Below are positions 30,790 through 44,914 of a DNA stretch of 64,000 nt, in pieces. Each line of letters opens with the position of its first letter. The first letter of the stretch is position 1. Position numbers and translations under genes: made by a program. This DNA is from Trametes villosa (lineage: Eukaryota > Basidiomycota > Agaricomycetes > Polyporales > Polyporaceae). The notes under the pieces were generated by a model, which did no database searches, was not told the DNA's origin, and was given only the letters and a program-made list of their open reading frames with translations. Where the stretch lies: the NCBI GenBank assembly GCA_002964805.2, contig PUDQ02000003.1:1116001-1180000 (forward strand). Direction: 5' to 3'.

Positions 30790-32239
30790 ATGGAGCCACT
30801 CACTCGACTGGAAAAGCTGAAAGTACTGGCCTCAATGGGGCTGGAGCTCCCAGAGGGCACCAAACTCGTCGACGATGTCCTCGACAAACGGTTACGCATG
30901 GCGCTCGACGCGGCTCAGGAGAAAGACCGCATTCCTGAGCCGACAAAGCTGCAAGACCTTCCCCTGTGGCCTCTCCTCAGGGTGGGCGAGCTCGACAGCG
31001 GAGCGCGCTCGCTCCTTGAAGCGATCAAGAGAGGAAATATTCACGAAGCGCGACAGAACAGCGCTGCTGCCCTCATGGGAATGCCTTCAGTGCAACCTGC
31101 GCTGTTCACCGACCCTTTCATGGACCTGCGCCAGACAGTCATGAGTTTGGCGAACGTTCTGGACAGCGGCTTTAACTGGTGCACCATACAAGACCCGGAC
31201 CGCGAAAGCCTCGCAATAAACATCAGAGTGAGCCCCCTTCCCCTAATTCACTGTCACCGCATTGGACATGTGGCCTCACCGCAATACGTACAGTTCCTGA
31301 AAGTCCACGAAATTGACGACAAAACACCCGCGATCCTCCTCCTCTATCACTCATTCTCGCGCGCAAACGCGATTGACGGCGTCCGCTGGTGCCAGTATCA
31401 GGTCGACAGCAACCCGCGCAACCTCGGCGGCATGGGCATGAACATCAGCGCGACCGCGCTCGAGCAAAAGCTGCTCCTCTTGCTTCTCCGCCAGAACGGC
31501 AAGCTTCTTCCCGCCGATTTCCAGCCGGAGCGGAAGCGCTTCGAGGAGAACTACCGCGCGTCCGTCCTACTCCCCGTCGGCCCGCTCGGCTTCGAGACCA
31601 TCGCGAAGCTCACGAACGACCCCGGCTGCGAGGTGTGCGGGAAACGCAGGGCGCACCGCTGCAGCCAGTGCCAGTCTGCCTCGTACTGCAGCACAGGTCA
31701 GCATGTACGCTTCCTCCCGCTCGACACTGCCACTCACGCATCTGCGCGCTGCAGAATGCCAGAAAATCGACTGGCCGAGCCACAAGCAGACGTGCCGCTC
31801 GCTCAAGGGCGGCCGCTGGGCCACAGTCACCTTCCAGCCGACCCCGCCGGGCGCAGAGGGCATGTACATCGCGAACCTGAACCACCACACGAGCACCGCG
31901 CGCATCGCCGCCGAGGGCATGGCGAGCATGCGCCTCGGCAGCGCGGACACGCCGCACCCGAACGCGCACGGCACGCGCCCGTTCCTCGTCAAGCTCCAGG
32001 TCGCCATCACCGGCCCGAGCCGCGACACCATCATGGTGTACGACCGCCAGCGCTCGTTCAGCCAGGTGTGGGTCGCGCGCGGGGCGGACCCGGCCGCGTT
32101 CGCGGACCTCGTAGCGGAGATGGCGGGCCCGCGGGGAGGGTATGGGGGCGTGAAGATGTATCGGTGGGCGAGGAGGACGGGGGACTGGGAGCTGAGTATA
32201 TGTGTGGACCGGAAGCCGGAGACGGATATCAAGTGGTGA
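30790..32239 (+). CDS. MYND-type zinc finger protein (441 aa)
   Basis: Exons 30790-31227, 31294-31696 and 31755-32239 give 442 codons. The ATG at 30790 (MEPLTRLEKLKVLAS) is the first in frame. The MYND finger spans residues 258-294, CEVC...CSQCQ..YCS|TECQ...H..TC, with Cys/His ligands complete and one intron inside it. The parts before and after the finger have no motif I recognise. MYND fingers bind proline-rich partners, so a role in protein interaction or transcriptional control is likely. No signal peptide or membrane segment is seen. Confidence 0.85.
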
Positions 32240-33089
32240 TCGTAGGTTGGGGATGCTGGTGAACGCAACAATTCAATTGTACAGTATGCATAGACTGAAG
32301 CATTTGATCATCACTTGGCTGGCGTGTGGTACGAACGTTGGTGACCTCCGGAGTCGCAAGCACGCGCACCCCTGCATGGGCTAGGACAGGCAGGACGATG
32401 TCTACGCGGTGTCCGCACACCTTTGATTTGATGTTTCTATCAGTACGTACTACTACGCGAACACTGTCGACCAGACAGGGAGTTCCAAGATGCCAACCAG
32501 GTACCACGGGAGGGGAGCTATATAATACACGAGAAGAGACCATTATACGTGAAGCAGGCGCCGGGCAAATGGCCCAGGCGAGGACAGGGTGGTGGATGGT
32601 TTCAACTTTCATGCGGCGGATTACGAGGCTGGGAAGGGAGAAGGGGAAGGGGGATGGACACGCGAAGCCATGCAGTATGTACAGAGCAAGTGAAGGGCCA
32701 TTATATGCGAGGATGCGAAGGACGACAGTGCGAAAGCGTGAAGCGGGACGCGGGAAGGGAAGCGGACAAGGAGCAATGAGTGCGTGCGGAAGAATATGCG
32801 CGGATGAATGATTGATGATGACGGGGGCCGATGTGTGTAGGAAAATGCCATGATACCAGTGAATATAATATTAGGGGAGTACTCGTGGGGGGCATGAATG
32901 GAAGACATGGAGAGATCAAGCAGTGATGAAGATGGCGAGCCCCTGGAATGCGATGCAGATGAGAGATGGAAAATGACGACGAACCATACGACCTGATGTC
33001 AGGTATGGTGCTCAGGAGCCCATGGAAGGAGAGGTGCCAAGCCGTAGCAGCAGGGATGGGAATCTAGGCCAGACGCTGAGAGCCCCAAC
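32240..33089. other. Convergent intergenic region, GA-rich
   Basis: 3' flanks of the MYND gene and of the 739-aa gene. The + strand has long purine-rich runs around 32580-32960. No gene is seen. Confidence 0.5.
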
Positions 33090-35309
33090 TCACCGCCGTG
33101 AGCGCGCGCCGCCCACGTTGTCCCCAACCCACCCTCGAGGGGCGGGCGAGAACGGTGAAGGGAGGTCCATGGCAAGCGTGAACTCGCCTCCATTCCGAAG
33201 CCCGCCCGCCAACTCGTCGCCGTTATCGAAGATCACGGGTACAGGGACCTTGACGTTCAGCGGCTGGCACAGCAGCGAGTCTGGGGATAGACCACCCTCC
33301 GCAGAGAGCGAATGAGGCTCGGATACCGATGGCGGTAACGATGGGTGTTCTACGCGCATACTCCGTGTGCGGGGCCGGACCATCGGATGCGACTGAGAGT
33401 GCGGGAACGCGTAGGGACTAGGCGCGGGTGCACCAACGGGTTCAGGTCGGGGAAACGCGAGCAGCCCGCTTTCCAAGTCGTAGTCGGCACCGTTCCGCCA
33501 CTCCTCGTCCTCCACATACTCGTCGAAGCCGTAGCCGGACTGGTACCCTGCTTGGGCATCGTCCTCGCTCTCGTCTTCCTCGTCCTCTTCCTCCAGCGAG
33601 AACAGGCGCGAATCGAGCTCCTTCGTCATGACCTTGACGCCCGCGCAGGCGCCGGGCACGCCGAACTCCGCGCCCTCATCTGCCAGACAGGGCGACCGCA
33701 CGCGACCCTTCTCCTGCGCGGCCTGCGCCTGCATGAGCGCGACCATCTCCGCGGTGATGGGCTCGCACCGCGCGAGAGGGGAGCTGCGCGCGGGCGTCGA
33801 CAGGCCGATGAGCGACAGGCGCGCACCGCCCACAAAGTCGCGGCAGCTCCACGCGCGCCGCCGGCTCTTGATCTCGAGGACGGTGAGGTCGGAGCCGTTC
33901 CGTGCGTTCTGCTGGAAGTTGTGGATCTGCCGGGGAGTGGAGCCCATGCGAGAGAGGACGGAGAAGAGGCGCGCGCGGAGGTTTGTCAGCGCGTGGTACG
34001 TCGGCATGTCGAAGTCGTATCCCGGGGGAGAGGGTGTACGAGGCACTTGAGGAAGCGCTTTCGACTCGACTGGGGGGAGCTGCGCGAAGGGGTCCGCGCC
34101 GGGGACGAAGGGCGAGCAGATCGGGGAGTCGATGGGCGTGTGCACGGAAGAGCCGTCGGTCTCGGTGGTGAGACTCGTCGCGCTGGCACTCGTGCTCGCA
34201 GAGATGGTGTCGTCCGAGTCCGAGTCCTGCGACAGCTGGCGGATCATGGGCGCGGGTGCCACAGCACCGCTCGCCAGCGCGTCACCAAAGCCCCGCGCGT
34301 TCGCGTCCATGAGCATCTCCCGTAACCGCTCCTCCGTCTGCCGAAGCGTACTCCGCGCCGCCCAGGCAGGGTACAGCCCGGGTGGGTACCCTGCTACGTG
34401 CGCAGTCCATTCTATAGGACGGGGGCTCCCCTCGAAGGAGGGCGAACCCGTCATAGAGAACATGGGATACACGTGTTCCCGCACGGTGTCTAGCAGGACT
34501 GATCGCGCATAGCGACGCAGTATCTGGTCGGGCTCGAGCACCTTGCAGCCACGGGGTGGAGGAATGGGGTCCCGAGGGCGGACGACCAGCCTGAATCCTG
34601 ACGGCGGCGGTGGGGGCGGCTCGAGTACGGTGGGAGAACCTGGCGGCGACATCTGCGTGCGAGAGAACGTCGACGGCGAACGGGAGTGAGAGTGCGCGGA
34701 GGGAATCTTCAGAGGCGGCAGCGACGAGGGAAGGATGGGACCCGAGTTGCGTCCGAGGTTGTCGGGGAGGATACCCTTGAACGCAGACACGATGGAGCCG
34801 AGTAGCGACTTCTGGCGTCTGTGCTTCGGCCGGTGGGAGGACACAGGTGTTGACGTCGTCTCCACCTGCATAGGAGGGGGGACGTCCACTATTGGTGACG
34901 ACGGCATGTCGTGTATCCAGTAGCGCCGTCCGGGTTCCGGGCTCGGGTTGATCCCGCGCGCTGTCGACATGACGAGTTCTAGGGATGCCAGACACCTTGC
35001 AGCGTTGCTCATGGCGGACAACGGCCAAGAGATGGTGAACCCATCGAAGAAGACGCATGCGATCATCTGCTGCCTGATGTCGAAGATGACCTCGGTCATG
35101 AGCGCAGTCTGCCATGCCGCCTTGTCGAGCGCGTGGATGTCCCGGGGGTACTCGAGCGCGAGCCCCTCCTCCTGCAGAGCCTCTAGGTGGTCGAGTTGGA
35201 CGCGCCAAGAAGCTGGACAGGGCTTGTCCTCGTCGTGCATCGGGTCCGACATGGTGCAGTTGAACATGATGTCCGTTTGCCCGTAGGGCGGGATTACCCG
35301 GACGAGCAT
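33090..35309 (-). CDS. Hypothetical basidiomycete protein, 739 aa, intronless
   Basis: A single open frame from ATG at 35309 to the stop at 33090, unusual here in having no intron. The first 110 residues look folded (hydrophobic, with a VIFDIRQQMIACVFFDGF-type segment). The rest is mostly disordered: Pro/Ser-rich blocks, a PPPPPP run, a Ser/Thr/Asp-rich stretch (SQDSDSDDTIS) and an acidic stretch (EEEDEEDESEDD). A conserved-looking segment with ARLFSVLSRMGSTPRQIHNFQQNARN lies in the second half. I do not recognise a family. A cytoplasmic or nuclear scaffold is conceivable, but this is a guess. Confidence 0.75.
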   Translation of the reverse strand: MLVRVIPPYGQTDIMFNCTMSDPMHDEDKPCPASWRVQLDHLEALQEEGLALEYPRDIHALDKAAWQTALMTEVIFDIRQQMIACVFFDGFTISWPLSAMSNAARCLASLELVMSTARGINPSPEPGRRYWIHDMPSSPIVDVPPPMQVETTSTPVSSHRPKHRRQKSLLGSIVSAFKGILPDNLGRNSGPILPSSLPPLKIPSAHSHSRSPSTFSRTQMSPPGSPTVLEPPPPPPSGFRLVVRPRDPIPPPRGCKVLEPDQILRRYARSVLLDTVREHVYPMFSMTGSPSFEGSPRPIEWTAHVAGYPPGLYPAWAARSTLRQTEERLREMLMDANARGFGDALASGAVAPAPMIRQLSQDSDSDDTISASTSASATSLTTETDGSSVHTPIDSPICSPFVPGADPFAQLPPVESKALPQVPRTPSPPGYDFDMPTYHALTNLRARLFSVLSRMGSTPRQIHNFQQNARNGSDLTVLEIKSRRRAWSCRDFVGGARLSLIGLSTPARSSPLARCEPITAEMVALMQAQAAQEKGRVRSPCLADEGAEFGVPGACAGVKVMTKELDSRLFSLEEEDEEDESEDDAQAGYQSGYGFDEYVEDEEWRNGADYDLESGLLAFPRPEPVGAPAPSPYAFPHSQSHPMVRPRTRSMRVEHPSLPPSVSEPHSLSAEGGLSPDSLLCQPLNVKVPVPVIFDNGDELAGGLRNGGEFTLAMDLPSPFSPAPRGWVGDNVGGARSRR

Positions 35310-36181
35310 GTCGGCGGATTAGTAGATATTAGGATACGATATGAATGATTGTAGATGTCGGCCAGCGGGTATATGCTGTGAACGAGTACGTCAGTACAGG
35401 GTCTCGACAGACACTGCGGTGAGCATGCTGCGAGTAACGCAGATCGGCCTGGCTTATCGGGCCCTTGATCGTAGCTCCCAGCTTGCCCGTGAGCTTCGAC
35501 GTATTGGCCTGACCCTGTATACTGCGCCTAAAACATTCGCCAGATAGTCCACCATGTAGTTCCCAGCGGTTTGCACGACGAGACATACGCCCGACGCGAT
35601 TGTGGCTAATGTTCCGCCCAGCCACAATATCCTTGGTCCCCGGCGCATTTTGCACTCCGCGATACAGAAAATGCGACTCACTTGGTATATTTGGTTTCGG
35701 AGAGTCAGGTCTATGAGGACGACGACGATAGTCCGCAGACTCTGCAGCGATGGTATGACGAGGGGTGGGGGCTAGACACGGGGTAGTTCGAGGCCAGCAG
35801 GGAAGGGCGTGATGCACGGCGGGGTCCGCGTTGAAAAGTCGACCAGATATTCGTAAAAATGTCCAGCAGATATCGAGGTTTTTCAGAGCGTTCGAGGAGA
35901 GCAGGAGAGGCGAGGTCGACCGAAAGGAAAAGACGGGTACGGACGACGCCACACCGGGGGTGACAAAGAGGTCGCAGCAGCGTGACGTCAACGACAAAGA
36001 AAACGGCGCGCACGACGGTCAGCAGCAGTCGGGTGCCGTAGGGGACGATGAGCACGCACCTACACTCGTCGACGGGCGGGGGGTCGTCGTCGCTGGGCGC
36101 GGCGGCGGAGGAGGGTGCCGGATTCGAGCTATATATGCGCTTACGTAATACACTAATACGGCAAAACCACGCATCCCCGCG
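35310..36181. other. Upstream region of the 739-aa gene / 3' flank of PNP
   Basis: About 870 bp with no recognisable gene. It should include the promoter of the 739-aa gene. Confidence 0.5.
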
Positions 36182-37595
36182 TCAGCCGCGCTTCGACTCG
36201 CTCGCGATCAGCTCGACAATCTTCTCGACCAGATTCTTCATCACCTCCGCCTTCTGCTTTCCGATTAAAAGCACCTCCTCGTGCGAGACCACCTCCTCTG
36301 CCTGCTGCACGATCGGCTTCCCCGCCAGCTAGTGTGCGTGCGGAGATGAGCTTCGGGAAGTGATGCGCCGCGCGCGGGGAGAGGGGGGCTTACCTCCGCC
36401 TCGACCTCCTCCTTAATACTTCTGTACTTGTCCGGGATCACGACCATGTTCGTGACGAGGCTGAGCACGGCCACCTCCAGCCCTTCCTCCTTCCCAGCGA
36501 CCACCTCAGGCACCGTGCTCATGCCGACGACGTCGGCGCCGGCGTTCCTCAGCATCCTTCCCTCCGCGGGAGTCTCGTACGTCGGGCCAGACACCCATGC
36601 GTAGACACCCTCGGCGAGCGCGTCGAGCCCTAGCTTGAGTTTGTGTGACGCGAGGAACGCGAGCCGGCGGAGCGACGCCGAGTACGCGGTGGACAAAGGG
36701 AGGAAGCGCGGGTACTCGGGGTTGACCGGGGGCCCGAGCAACGGGTTCATTCCCGTCAGGTTCGGGAGCGCCAGATGGTCCTGGATCACGACAACTACAT
36801 GCGCCTGTCAGCATATGGTTTAGGCGCAAGTAAACGGACGCACTGGTCCCGACGGCGATGTTGGGGTTGAGAGCCCCGGCGGCATTCGTGACTGCAGCGT
36901 AGCAGTTAGCCGCTATGACGTTCAGTGAAGAAGGCAGTACGTACTAATGAGATGTGTTATGCCCAAACGTGCCATCACGCGAATAGGGTATACCACGGTC
37001 GCGAGCCCGTGCCCCTCATAGGGGTGAAGCTATCTAGGCCGCAGATTCAGTGGCGGATTCGCATGCCCACCACGGAGGCAATCCCATAGGCAGGGGCAAG
37101 AGAAGTGCGCTAGAAGCCCCTGCGGAGACCTTCCTTCCCCCTTCCATTTCGAGGACAGTCGAGGCTTCCCGCGCATTTCTCTCGCCTATGCACATGGCTC
37201 CACCTGCCGTGGCGCGCGGGTAGGATGCGGCTTACGCGTCCAAGCATCGCAACGACGGGCACGCCCTCGCCGGGGCCAATCAACCCAAACGCGAGCAAGC
37301 TCTTGTGCCCAGGCACTGCGGGAGGTAATCACGACAGTGGCGCTGTCAGTCTACCGCCCACACAGCGCAGGCGCGTGGCGCACGCACCTGTGCTCTTGCC
37401 GAAGCCGGGGAGGGTGGCGTAGGGCACCTCGACGACGTCGCGGATTGACTCGGCGAGCGTGCTGAGGCCGGAGCCACAGACTATGCCGACCCGGGGGCGG
37501 CGCAGCTTCTCGGGCAGGACCGAGGCCAGCTTGGCGAGCGTCGCCTCGAAGGGGAGCGACTGCGATTCCGTCTGTTCTGCGCCGACGCCTGCCAT
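36182..37595 (-). CDS. pnp: Purine nucleoside phosphorylase (trimeric PNP type)
   Basis: Phosphorolysis of inosine and guanosine to the free base and ribose-1-phosphate, in purine salvage; cytosolic. Starts MAGVGAEQTESQ (37595) and ends ELIASESKRG (stop at 36182), with about six exons and roughly 320 aa, the usual size. Motifs in order: GIVCGSGLSTL (phosphate binding), GHKSLL, GRLHPYEGH (Leu where GRFH is usual), VTNAAGALNP, YAWVSGPTYET (purine-site Glu), GMSTVPEV, and SLVTNM (Asn contacting the base). All key residues are present. One intron (about 37030-37230) is unusually long for this window. Confidence 0.92.
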
Positions 37596-39860
37596 GTTTC
37601 TTGTCGAGTCGGAATTCCTGGGTGGGGTTGCGCGATCTCAGCAGACGAGATGCTGGTTCGAAGCAAGAGGGAGAGATAGAGCCCGAGATCGATAGTGACA
37701 TCGCCCGATTTGGAAGTCGACTAAGATCGCGCCCCGGAGCGCCCACGCTCAGGAACAGCGCCACCGCGACTTGCGTCCCGCCCCCGCAGCGTAAACTCCC
37801 TGACATCTCCCGCTCGCACTCATCCCAGGCTGTCGGCTTGAAACCTGCACAGTGGTAGCACCTACGTCATGGAGACAGTGGCGGACCTCGCCGTCTCGCG
37901 GGCTCTCATGCTACTAACAAAGCCGGGTACTGCGATCTTCGACGTCGACAGAGAGCGCGATATGCTGTGATATCAAACTTTGCTGAGTGTCTATATGGGT
38001 CACCATGCCTTGATCTCCGGATGTGACGCTCGGAAGCTCGTCCTCGGCGCGGTACTGCCCGGGCCGCTTTGCACAACTGGATTTCTCGTCGATGTGCCTA
38101 CCCACAAAGCATAGGCAACAGGAAATTGGAAACAGCAAGTTATATATCAAACTCCGTCGCATGAGCTCTCGGCTGTCAGCTTCTGACCCCACCCTTTTGG
38201 CATGCATCTGTCAAGAGAGCCGTCGAATACCTGTCATGTCCCTTTCTCCAGCGTCTACCATGGAGCTGAAATGTTACCCTAATGATACAAGCAGCGGAGT
38301 CCGAGGGCACCGTGCGAGCCGTTGCAACGGCTCGCACCGCCGCCACCACCCCCAACGGAAGACGGGACTGCGACTTACGGGTGCCTGACCCTCAACGATC
38401 TCCGGCGGCCAATGTGGCAGAAATATATTCTCGAGTCACCGAGCGCTAGGGTTTTAGCAATCCGGTTCCGAGTGTGAACTATAGAGCGCTAGGTGTGCTG
38501 TTGCTCTTCCGGTTGGGCGGGTGCATGATGCGCGTTGGTACGGTGGGAGGCTGTAGTACCTGGGTGACATCTAGCGTCTTCAGAACCAGACTTTCAGCTG
38601 AGATGATACCGCGTTTGCATGTATACCGGGATCACTACGGCCCATTTTTGGTCTTCGCTCTCGACGTTACGAACAAATCGATGGAAGGCTAGCGCCAACC
38701 CGGCGTCGTAGGTACAGACCTGGAACTACTGTGCATACCACATTCGGATGTTGCACAGCCTGACACTGCCACCGCTCCTTCTACGGCATCACAAGCGCTC
38801 ACACGCCCGTCCTCGCTCTTGCCGCGATCTTGCCGACCAACCAGCGTTCCTTGTACCTTGTGCTGCTTGCTTCCCAGACAGTCTGTGCGAAAGCGGAGAT
38901 TTGAGGGGTATGAACCTGCGGTAGTTTCATCCTTCAACCGCGCCTATCCCGCTTGAACACAGCTCGCCGCCGAGCTGGAATCGTAGCAACGCCGCGGCCG
39001 CGCCGGTAGACTGAGGCCGTACTAATGCGGTATTAGCATATATCCTGCGGAGACACCGGATGTGGATGAGGTGGAAAGTCTGAGGTGCCCAAATGAGCCA
39101 GGTCAACAAGCTGGTACACGACGGAAGCGATGCTACGAGTCCTACCGCGCTGCGTTGGCAGTGTACCCCCTCCCACGCCGCTGTCATCCTCTGACATCTC
39201 ATCCTCCGTTGCTTCTAACCCTCCGAACCGGACTACCGACTGCAGCGGTGACTGTCTGAGGAGCGGGTATGTTGTATTCCGTCCCCAAGTCTTCATCATG
39301 ATTAACTTCGGCTCATTTTTTGTCTTCTTACATAGTGACGTGTATCGTGAGTCGTCCAGCAACTCTGCAAAGACATTTCCAACAGTTTTGCTCTCGCAGC
39401 AGCGAGATGAAATGTGGCGCGCAATGTGTCGCTGAACCTCGACCGGATCTTGCGCACATTCCCAACAGTCTCCCATGTTCTTGACAACCGCACCCGGGCC
39501 GGACCACAACAACTCACTGCGGATGTTTGACAACCATGTAGTTCTGGGAATTTTGGCTTCGAATCGCTGCGGGCGGGTTGGACCCTGATTACTGCTGGAC
39601 CACACCGCTGGGCCACAGCACATGGATGACTCGCGACTCGGCGCGCACGACTGTCGGTCGTCTTGAGAGGTATGTGAATCCTCCTAACTGCATATGTTCC
39701 GACCGCGCTGAGCCCGTAATTGGGTATCTGCGATTGGCTATTTCCGCACGCGGCCAGGGTCTACCGTGCATACCAACCCGCGGCAGTGTACCTGTGTACC
39801 TTGTTCATACTTTGCGCGTTGTTTGCTATGAGTTGAGCGCGTATGTCGAGGGCGAGCAAG
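37596..39860. other. Gene-poor region of 2.3 kb upstream of PNP and MnP
   Basis: Divergent promoters of PNP (-) and MnP (+). A minus-strand open frame at 39033-39623 (196 codons from an ATG) is the longest, but it has mixed third-position composition and no motif, so I do not call it. An ATTGG at 39733-39737 could be a CCAAT box for MnP. Confidence 0.5.
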
Positions 39861-39867
39861 TATAAAA
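39861..39867 (+). promoter_or_regulatory. TATA box of the manganese peroxidase gene
   Basis: TATAAAA, 128 bases before the ATG. A CT-rich stretch follows (about 39900-39960), typical of strong fungal promoters. A possible metal-response-like TGCGCGC (minus strand) sits at 39641-39647. Confidence 0.6.
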
Positions 39868-39994
39868 CCACTCGGTGCTCGACGGAAGACCTCAGCGCAC
39901 TCTTACGCTCTTTTCTCTTCTCTCTCGCTCATTCGCCGCCTTCCTCTAAACCCAACCACCTTCCTTTCAGTACTACCAGTACCACTAATCTACA

Positions 39995-41684
<1,690 letters not shown>

Positions 41685-42430
41685 GCGGCGGGCGCACCGC
41701 GTGCGAATGATCTTCTTGGCTTAGGCTTGAGGTGTAATTATTCGTTCTGCTGCGCTCATTTCTTGCATCCGTTGGAGGTACCGTAGTTGTGCGCAGTGGT
41801 GCCGCCCTTGTACGCGGACATGCTGTCCTAGTGTATCAGTGCAGTGCCTAATAATGCGATACTGTTATTCCTACCGTGTATCGATGTCTGAGTACAGCTC
41901 CTGCCGAAGTTATCCACCGTTTCATTGAGGCATATCCTCAAGATGCCGCCGCCGATGACTTCCAGTCAGGGACTCTCCGTGCAACTTCGGTACTCTGACT
42001 ACCATGCGAGGTCGTTCTCATATCAGCCGTGCGTCATGGGTATCACATATGAACGACGCACAGGCTCTGACAACAGCCCGTGTAGTACATATGCACGAAT
42101 TGTTAAAGCTCTAACGCATGATGCGGCATGTTCGTGGAGCCTCGTCCGGGTACGCAGCGAAACTGGAAGAAACGGCTAATGATCATGACAATAACGACGG
42201 GACGTGCGGATAGCAATGCTCGGATGTTGCGCAGGATACTGATGCTAATGATGCTAGTGTCGACGGTGACAGATATGCGATGGACGAACCACAACCACGA
42301 CCACACGACGAGTGGTGCACAACGAAGAATGGAGCCACGCCGGCCGGCCTGTCTGCTTCCTCTCCCCTCCCAACACGGATCTCCTTGCCTGCCCGAGCTC
42401 CGGAGCTTCCGCGCCGCCCGCACACCCGGC
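41685..42430. other. Convergent intergenic region, MnP / Ldb17
   Basis: 3' flanks of both genes. No gene is recognised. Confidence 0.5.
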
Positions 42431-44914
42431 CTACATCCCGCCAGACGCCTTCCTCGCGCCCGCCGAGAGCACAGCTAGGTTCGGCTGCGACGACGCCGCC
42501 AGGGCGCTCAGCGGGCTCGCGCCCCGTCCCACCGGCACCGCCGGCGGCTTCCGCCTCTTCTTCACCGGGGGCGGCGGCGCCGCCCTTCTATGCGGAGAGG
42601 ACGGCGCGGCCGTCGCCGAGCCGAGCGACGTGCTCGACGACGACGCCGACGAAGAGAACGCGAACGAGCGCTCCGTGGGCGAGGCGGGCGTGCGCTGCCC
42701 GGGGGACGTCGGGGAGAGCACGCGGATCTCTGGGGGCGAGCCGCTCGCGGGCTCGTCGAAGTACGGCGCGGCGCCGTCGAGGATGTGGTGCGGGGAGCGG
42801 TGGTCCTGCACGGAGAGCGCCGCGAAGCTGCTCGTGGTGCCCTCGACGTCGAACGAGCCCGCGCGGAAGCGGTGCTTCACCGCCGCGGCGCTCGGGTGTG
42901 CGGCCGCAGCGGCGACGCGCGGGAGGCTCGACGCGCTGTCTCCGCTGCCGTGCCGCACGCCGTGGTGTGCCGACACCGCGCGCGCGGACACCTTGTACGG
43001 CTGCTCGTCCGCGCGGGGATGTGGGGGGTGGTTCGTGCGCGACTGTGACGACGATGCGGGTGTGGGCAGCGGGAGGTGTTCCGCGCTGCGGCTCGCCTTC
43101 CCGTTCTTGCCTCGCAAGGAGCCCATCCGGTCCAGCTGCGCCTTCGAGCCCCCAGAGCTAGACGTCGGCCCCGCAGAGTGCGGCGCCTGCGCGGACGAGA
43201 CTGCGTCGAGCCCCGGGCTCTCGCCGCGCTGCATGTCGCCCTCCCACATGCTGAACTTGCGCTGCTCCGGCCGCGCCGCTGAGGTCTTCCGGAACTGGAC
43301 ACACCAGTCGCCGCTGAGGCAGCGCTCGACGAGCCGCTTTGTCGTCGGGTCGATGTCGCGGATCGACTCGTTCTCGATCAGGTTCTCGAGCGTGCGCACG
43401 ATCTGGGGCCGCTTGTAGGGCATGTTCCGAAGTTGCGTCTTGGTTAGGAGTGGGTGCAAGACGCGCAGGTAGGTGTGCCGTAACTGGAAGCGCCACGTCA
43501 ATAGCGGTACTGATCAATGACGCGATCCACTCACCGACTCGTTCTCCTCGTCGATGTCACCAATCTCGCGCAAAAACACGTCCACGAGCACGCACAAGTC
43601 GTTCGTGTAAAAGTACTCCGACATGCCCTTCGTCGTGAAGAGCAGATAGAGCAGCTTCAGCACGAGCAGCTGCATGCACAGATCCTCGGCGGTCCGGTCC
43701 GCGCGATTGAGCATGAAGATCAGGTTCTCGCCGAAGGTCGGGCTCGACGACGCGCGAAGCATCAGCACACGCAGCACCCGGTTCGCGTTCTCCGGACTTC
43801 GCGAGTCTTCTTGCTGCTGCGCAAGCCCGCCCTGCGATAGCGGCGTGTGCGGTTGCAAAGACGCGACCATGAATTGCTCGTTCAGGGCGACCTGGAACGC
43901 GTCAGTGCGTGCGCGCAGGGGGCGAGAGTGTGCTTACAATGAGCTTGATGACTGAGTAGTTGAATGTCTCGTCCTGTACGTCGCGTGTCTGTTCCACAAG
44001 GTCGAACAGGTAGTCGATGAACGAGTCTTCAAATATTCCTGCAGACACGCAGTCAGCAATCCAGATCCTGGATAGTCTGAGCGCGGGAACCTACGAAGAT
44101 CTGGTATCGACATCTTCTGTACCCTGCAGACCTCGTACAGAATCTTGACCGAGAGCGTCCTGAGCTTCGCCTCAATGGGCACCCCGACCGCGCGCCCGGA
44201 GCTCGATCCAGTTCCCGCACCGTAGAACGCATCATCAATCTCCCCGTCGACGTCAAGTCGAACGTGGTCCATGAGGAGAAGCAGAAGAGGCTGCCAGCGC
44301 TTCTGAGAGCGCAGGAAGGAAGGTTTCCGCCGGCCCCAGGAGAGCATGACGCTGTACAGGACCATCTCATAATGTGGGTCTGTGTTCTGTGGAACCTTGG
44401 TATGAACGATCGTAATCATAACCTTAGTAAATGAAGCGTACCGTCTTAGCATCATCGGTCAAGAGCTCGCTCATACGCTCGCTATGGAAGGCAAAGAGCT
44501 CCGAGGCCAGCAGCATGTCACATGCGTGTTCGAGCTGCAGGGGGCTTTGCAAATACTGCTCTGTTCAGCGCCATTAGCGGGCCGCCAATTAGTCGCACGC
44601 CAAAGTAATATGACGTGAGCTTTACAACGCAAGCCAGGGCGATCCGGCACTTACCATGGTAGGCCGCGCAGAAGGATATGTAGCGTCGTAAGGTGGCGTC
44701 AAGTTTGAGCAAGGTACAGTCCTCGGGTAGATGGAGTATGTCCTCGAGTTCTATGCCGAGTAAGGGTCAGTTGCCTGCTCGGTACTAGAGAACAGGAATC
44801 GCCACAGAAACCGTAGACTGATGAGTCCACGCAAAATAACGCACCTGACCAGAACTGCTGGGCAGTTTCTATGATGTACACGATTCCGAAGACGTCCATC
44901 GGTGGCGGATACAT
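42431..44914 (-). CDS. ldb17: SPIN90/Ldb17 family protein (actin and endocytosis regulator)
   Basis: SPIN90/Ldb17 proteins activate the Arp2/3 complex to make linear actin filaments and act at cortical endocytic patches. The protein starts MYPPPMDVFGIVYIIETAQQFW (44914; a second Met six codons on is also possible). It is spliced over several exons (introns near 44780-44820, 44560-44660, 44050-44100, 43900-43935 and 43500-43545). The leucine-rich armadillo-like domain (DUF2013) is recognisable from SFIDYLFDLVEQTRD, LKLLYLLFTTKGMSEYFYTNDLCVL, and RHTYLRVLHPLLTKTQLR. The C-terminal 270 residues are disordered, Ser/Ala/Pro-rich, with an APPPPVKKRRKPP stretch that fits an SH3-binding site. The stop is at 42431. 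Confidence 0.88.

Noticed and set aside
33345..34325. Long + strand open frame (326 codons)
   Set aside because: Antisense to the 739-aa gene. It has an Arg/Glu-rich composition typical of a shadow frame in GC-rich DNA.
39033..39623. Minus-strand open frame of 196 codons
   Set aside because: Starts with ATG, but codon third positions are mixed, no motif is visible, and it lies in the MnP upstream region. Probably chance; a homologue search would decide.
42312..43418. Long + strand open frame (368 codons)
   Set aside because: Antisense shadow of the Ser/Ala/Pro-rich last exon of the Ldb17 gene. The minus-strand frame has conserved motifs and splice sites; this one has none.
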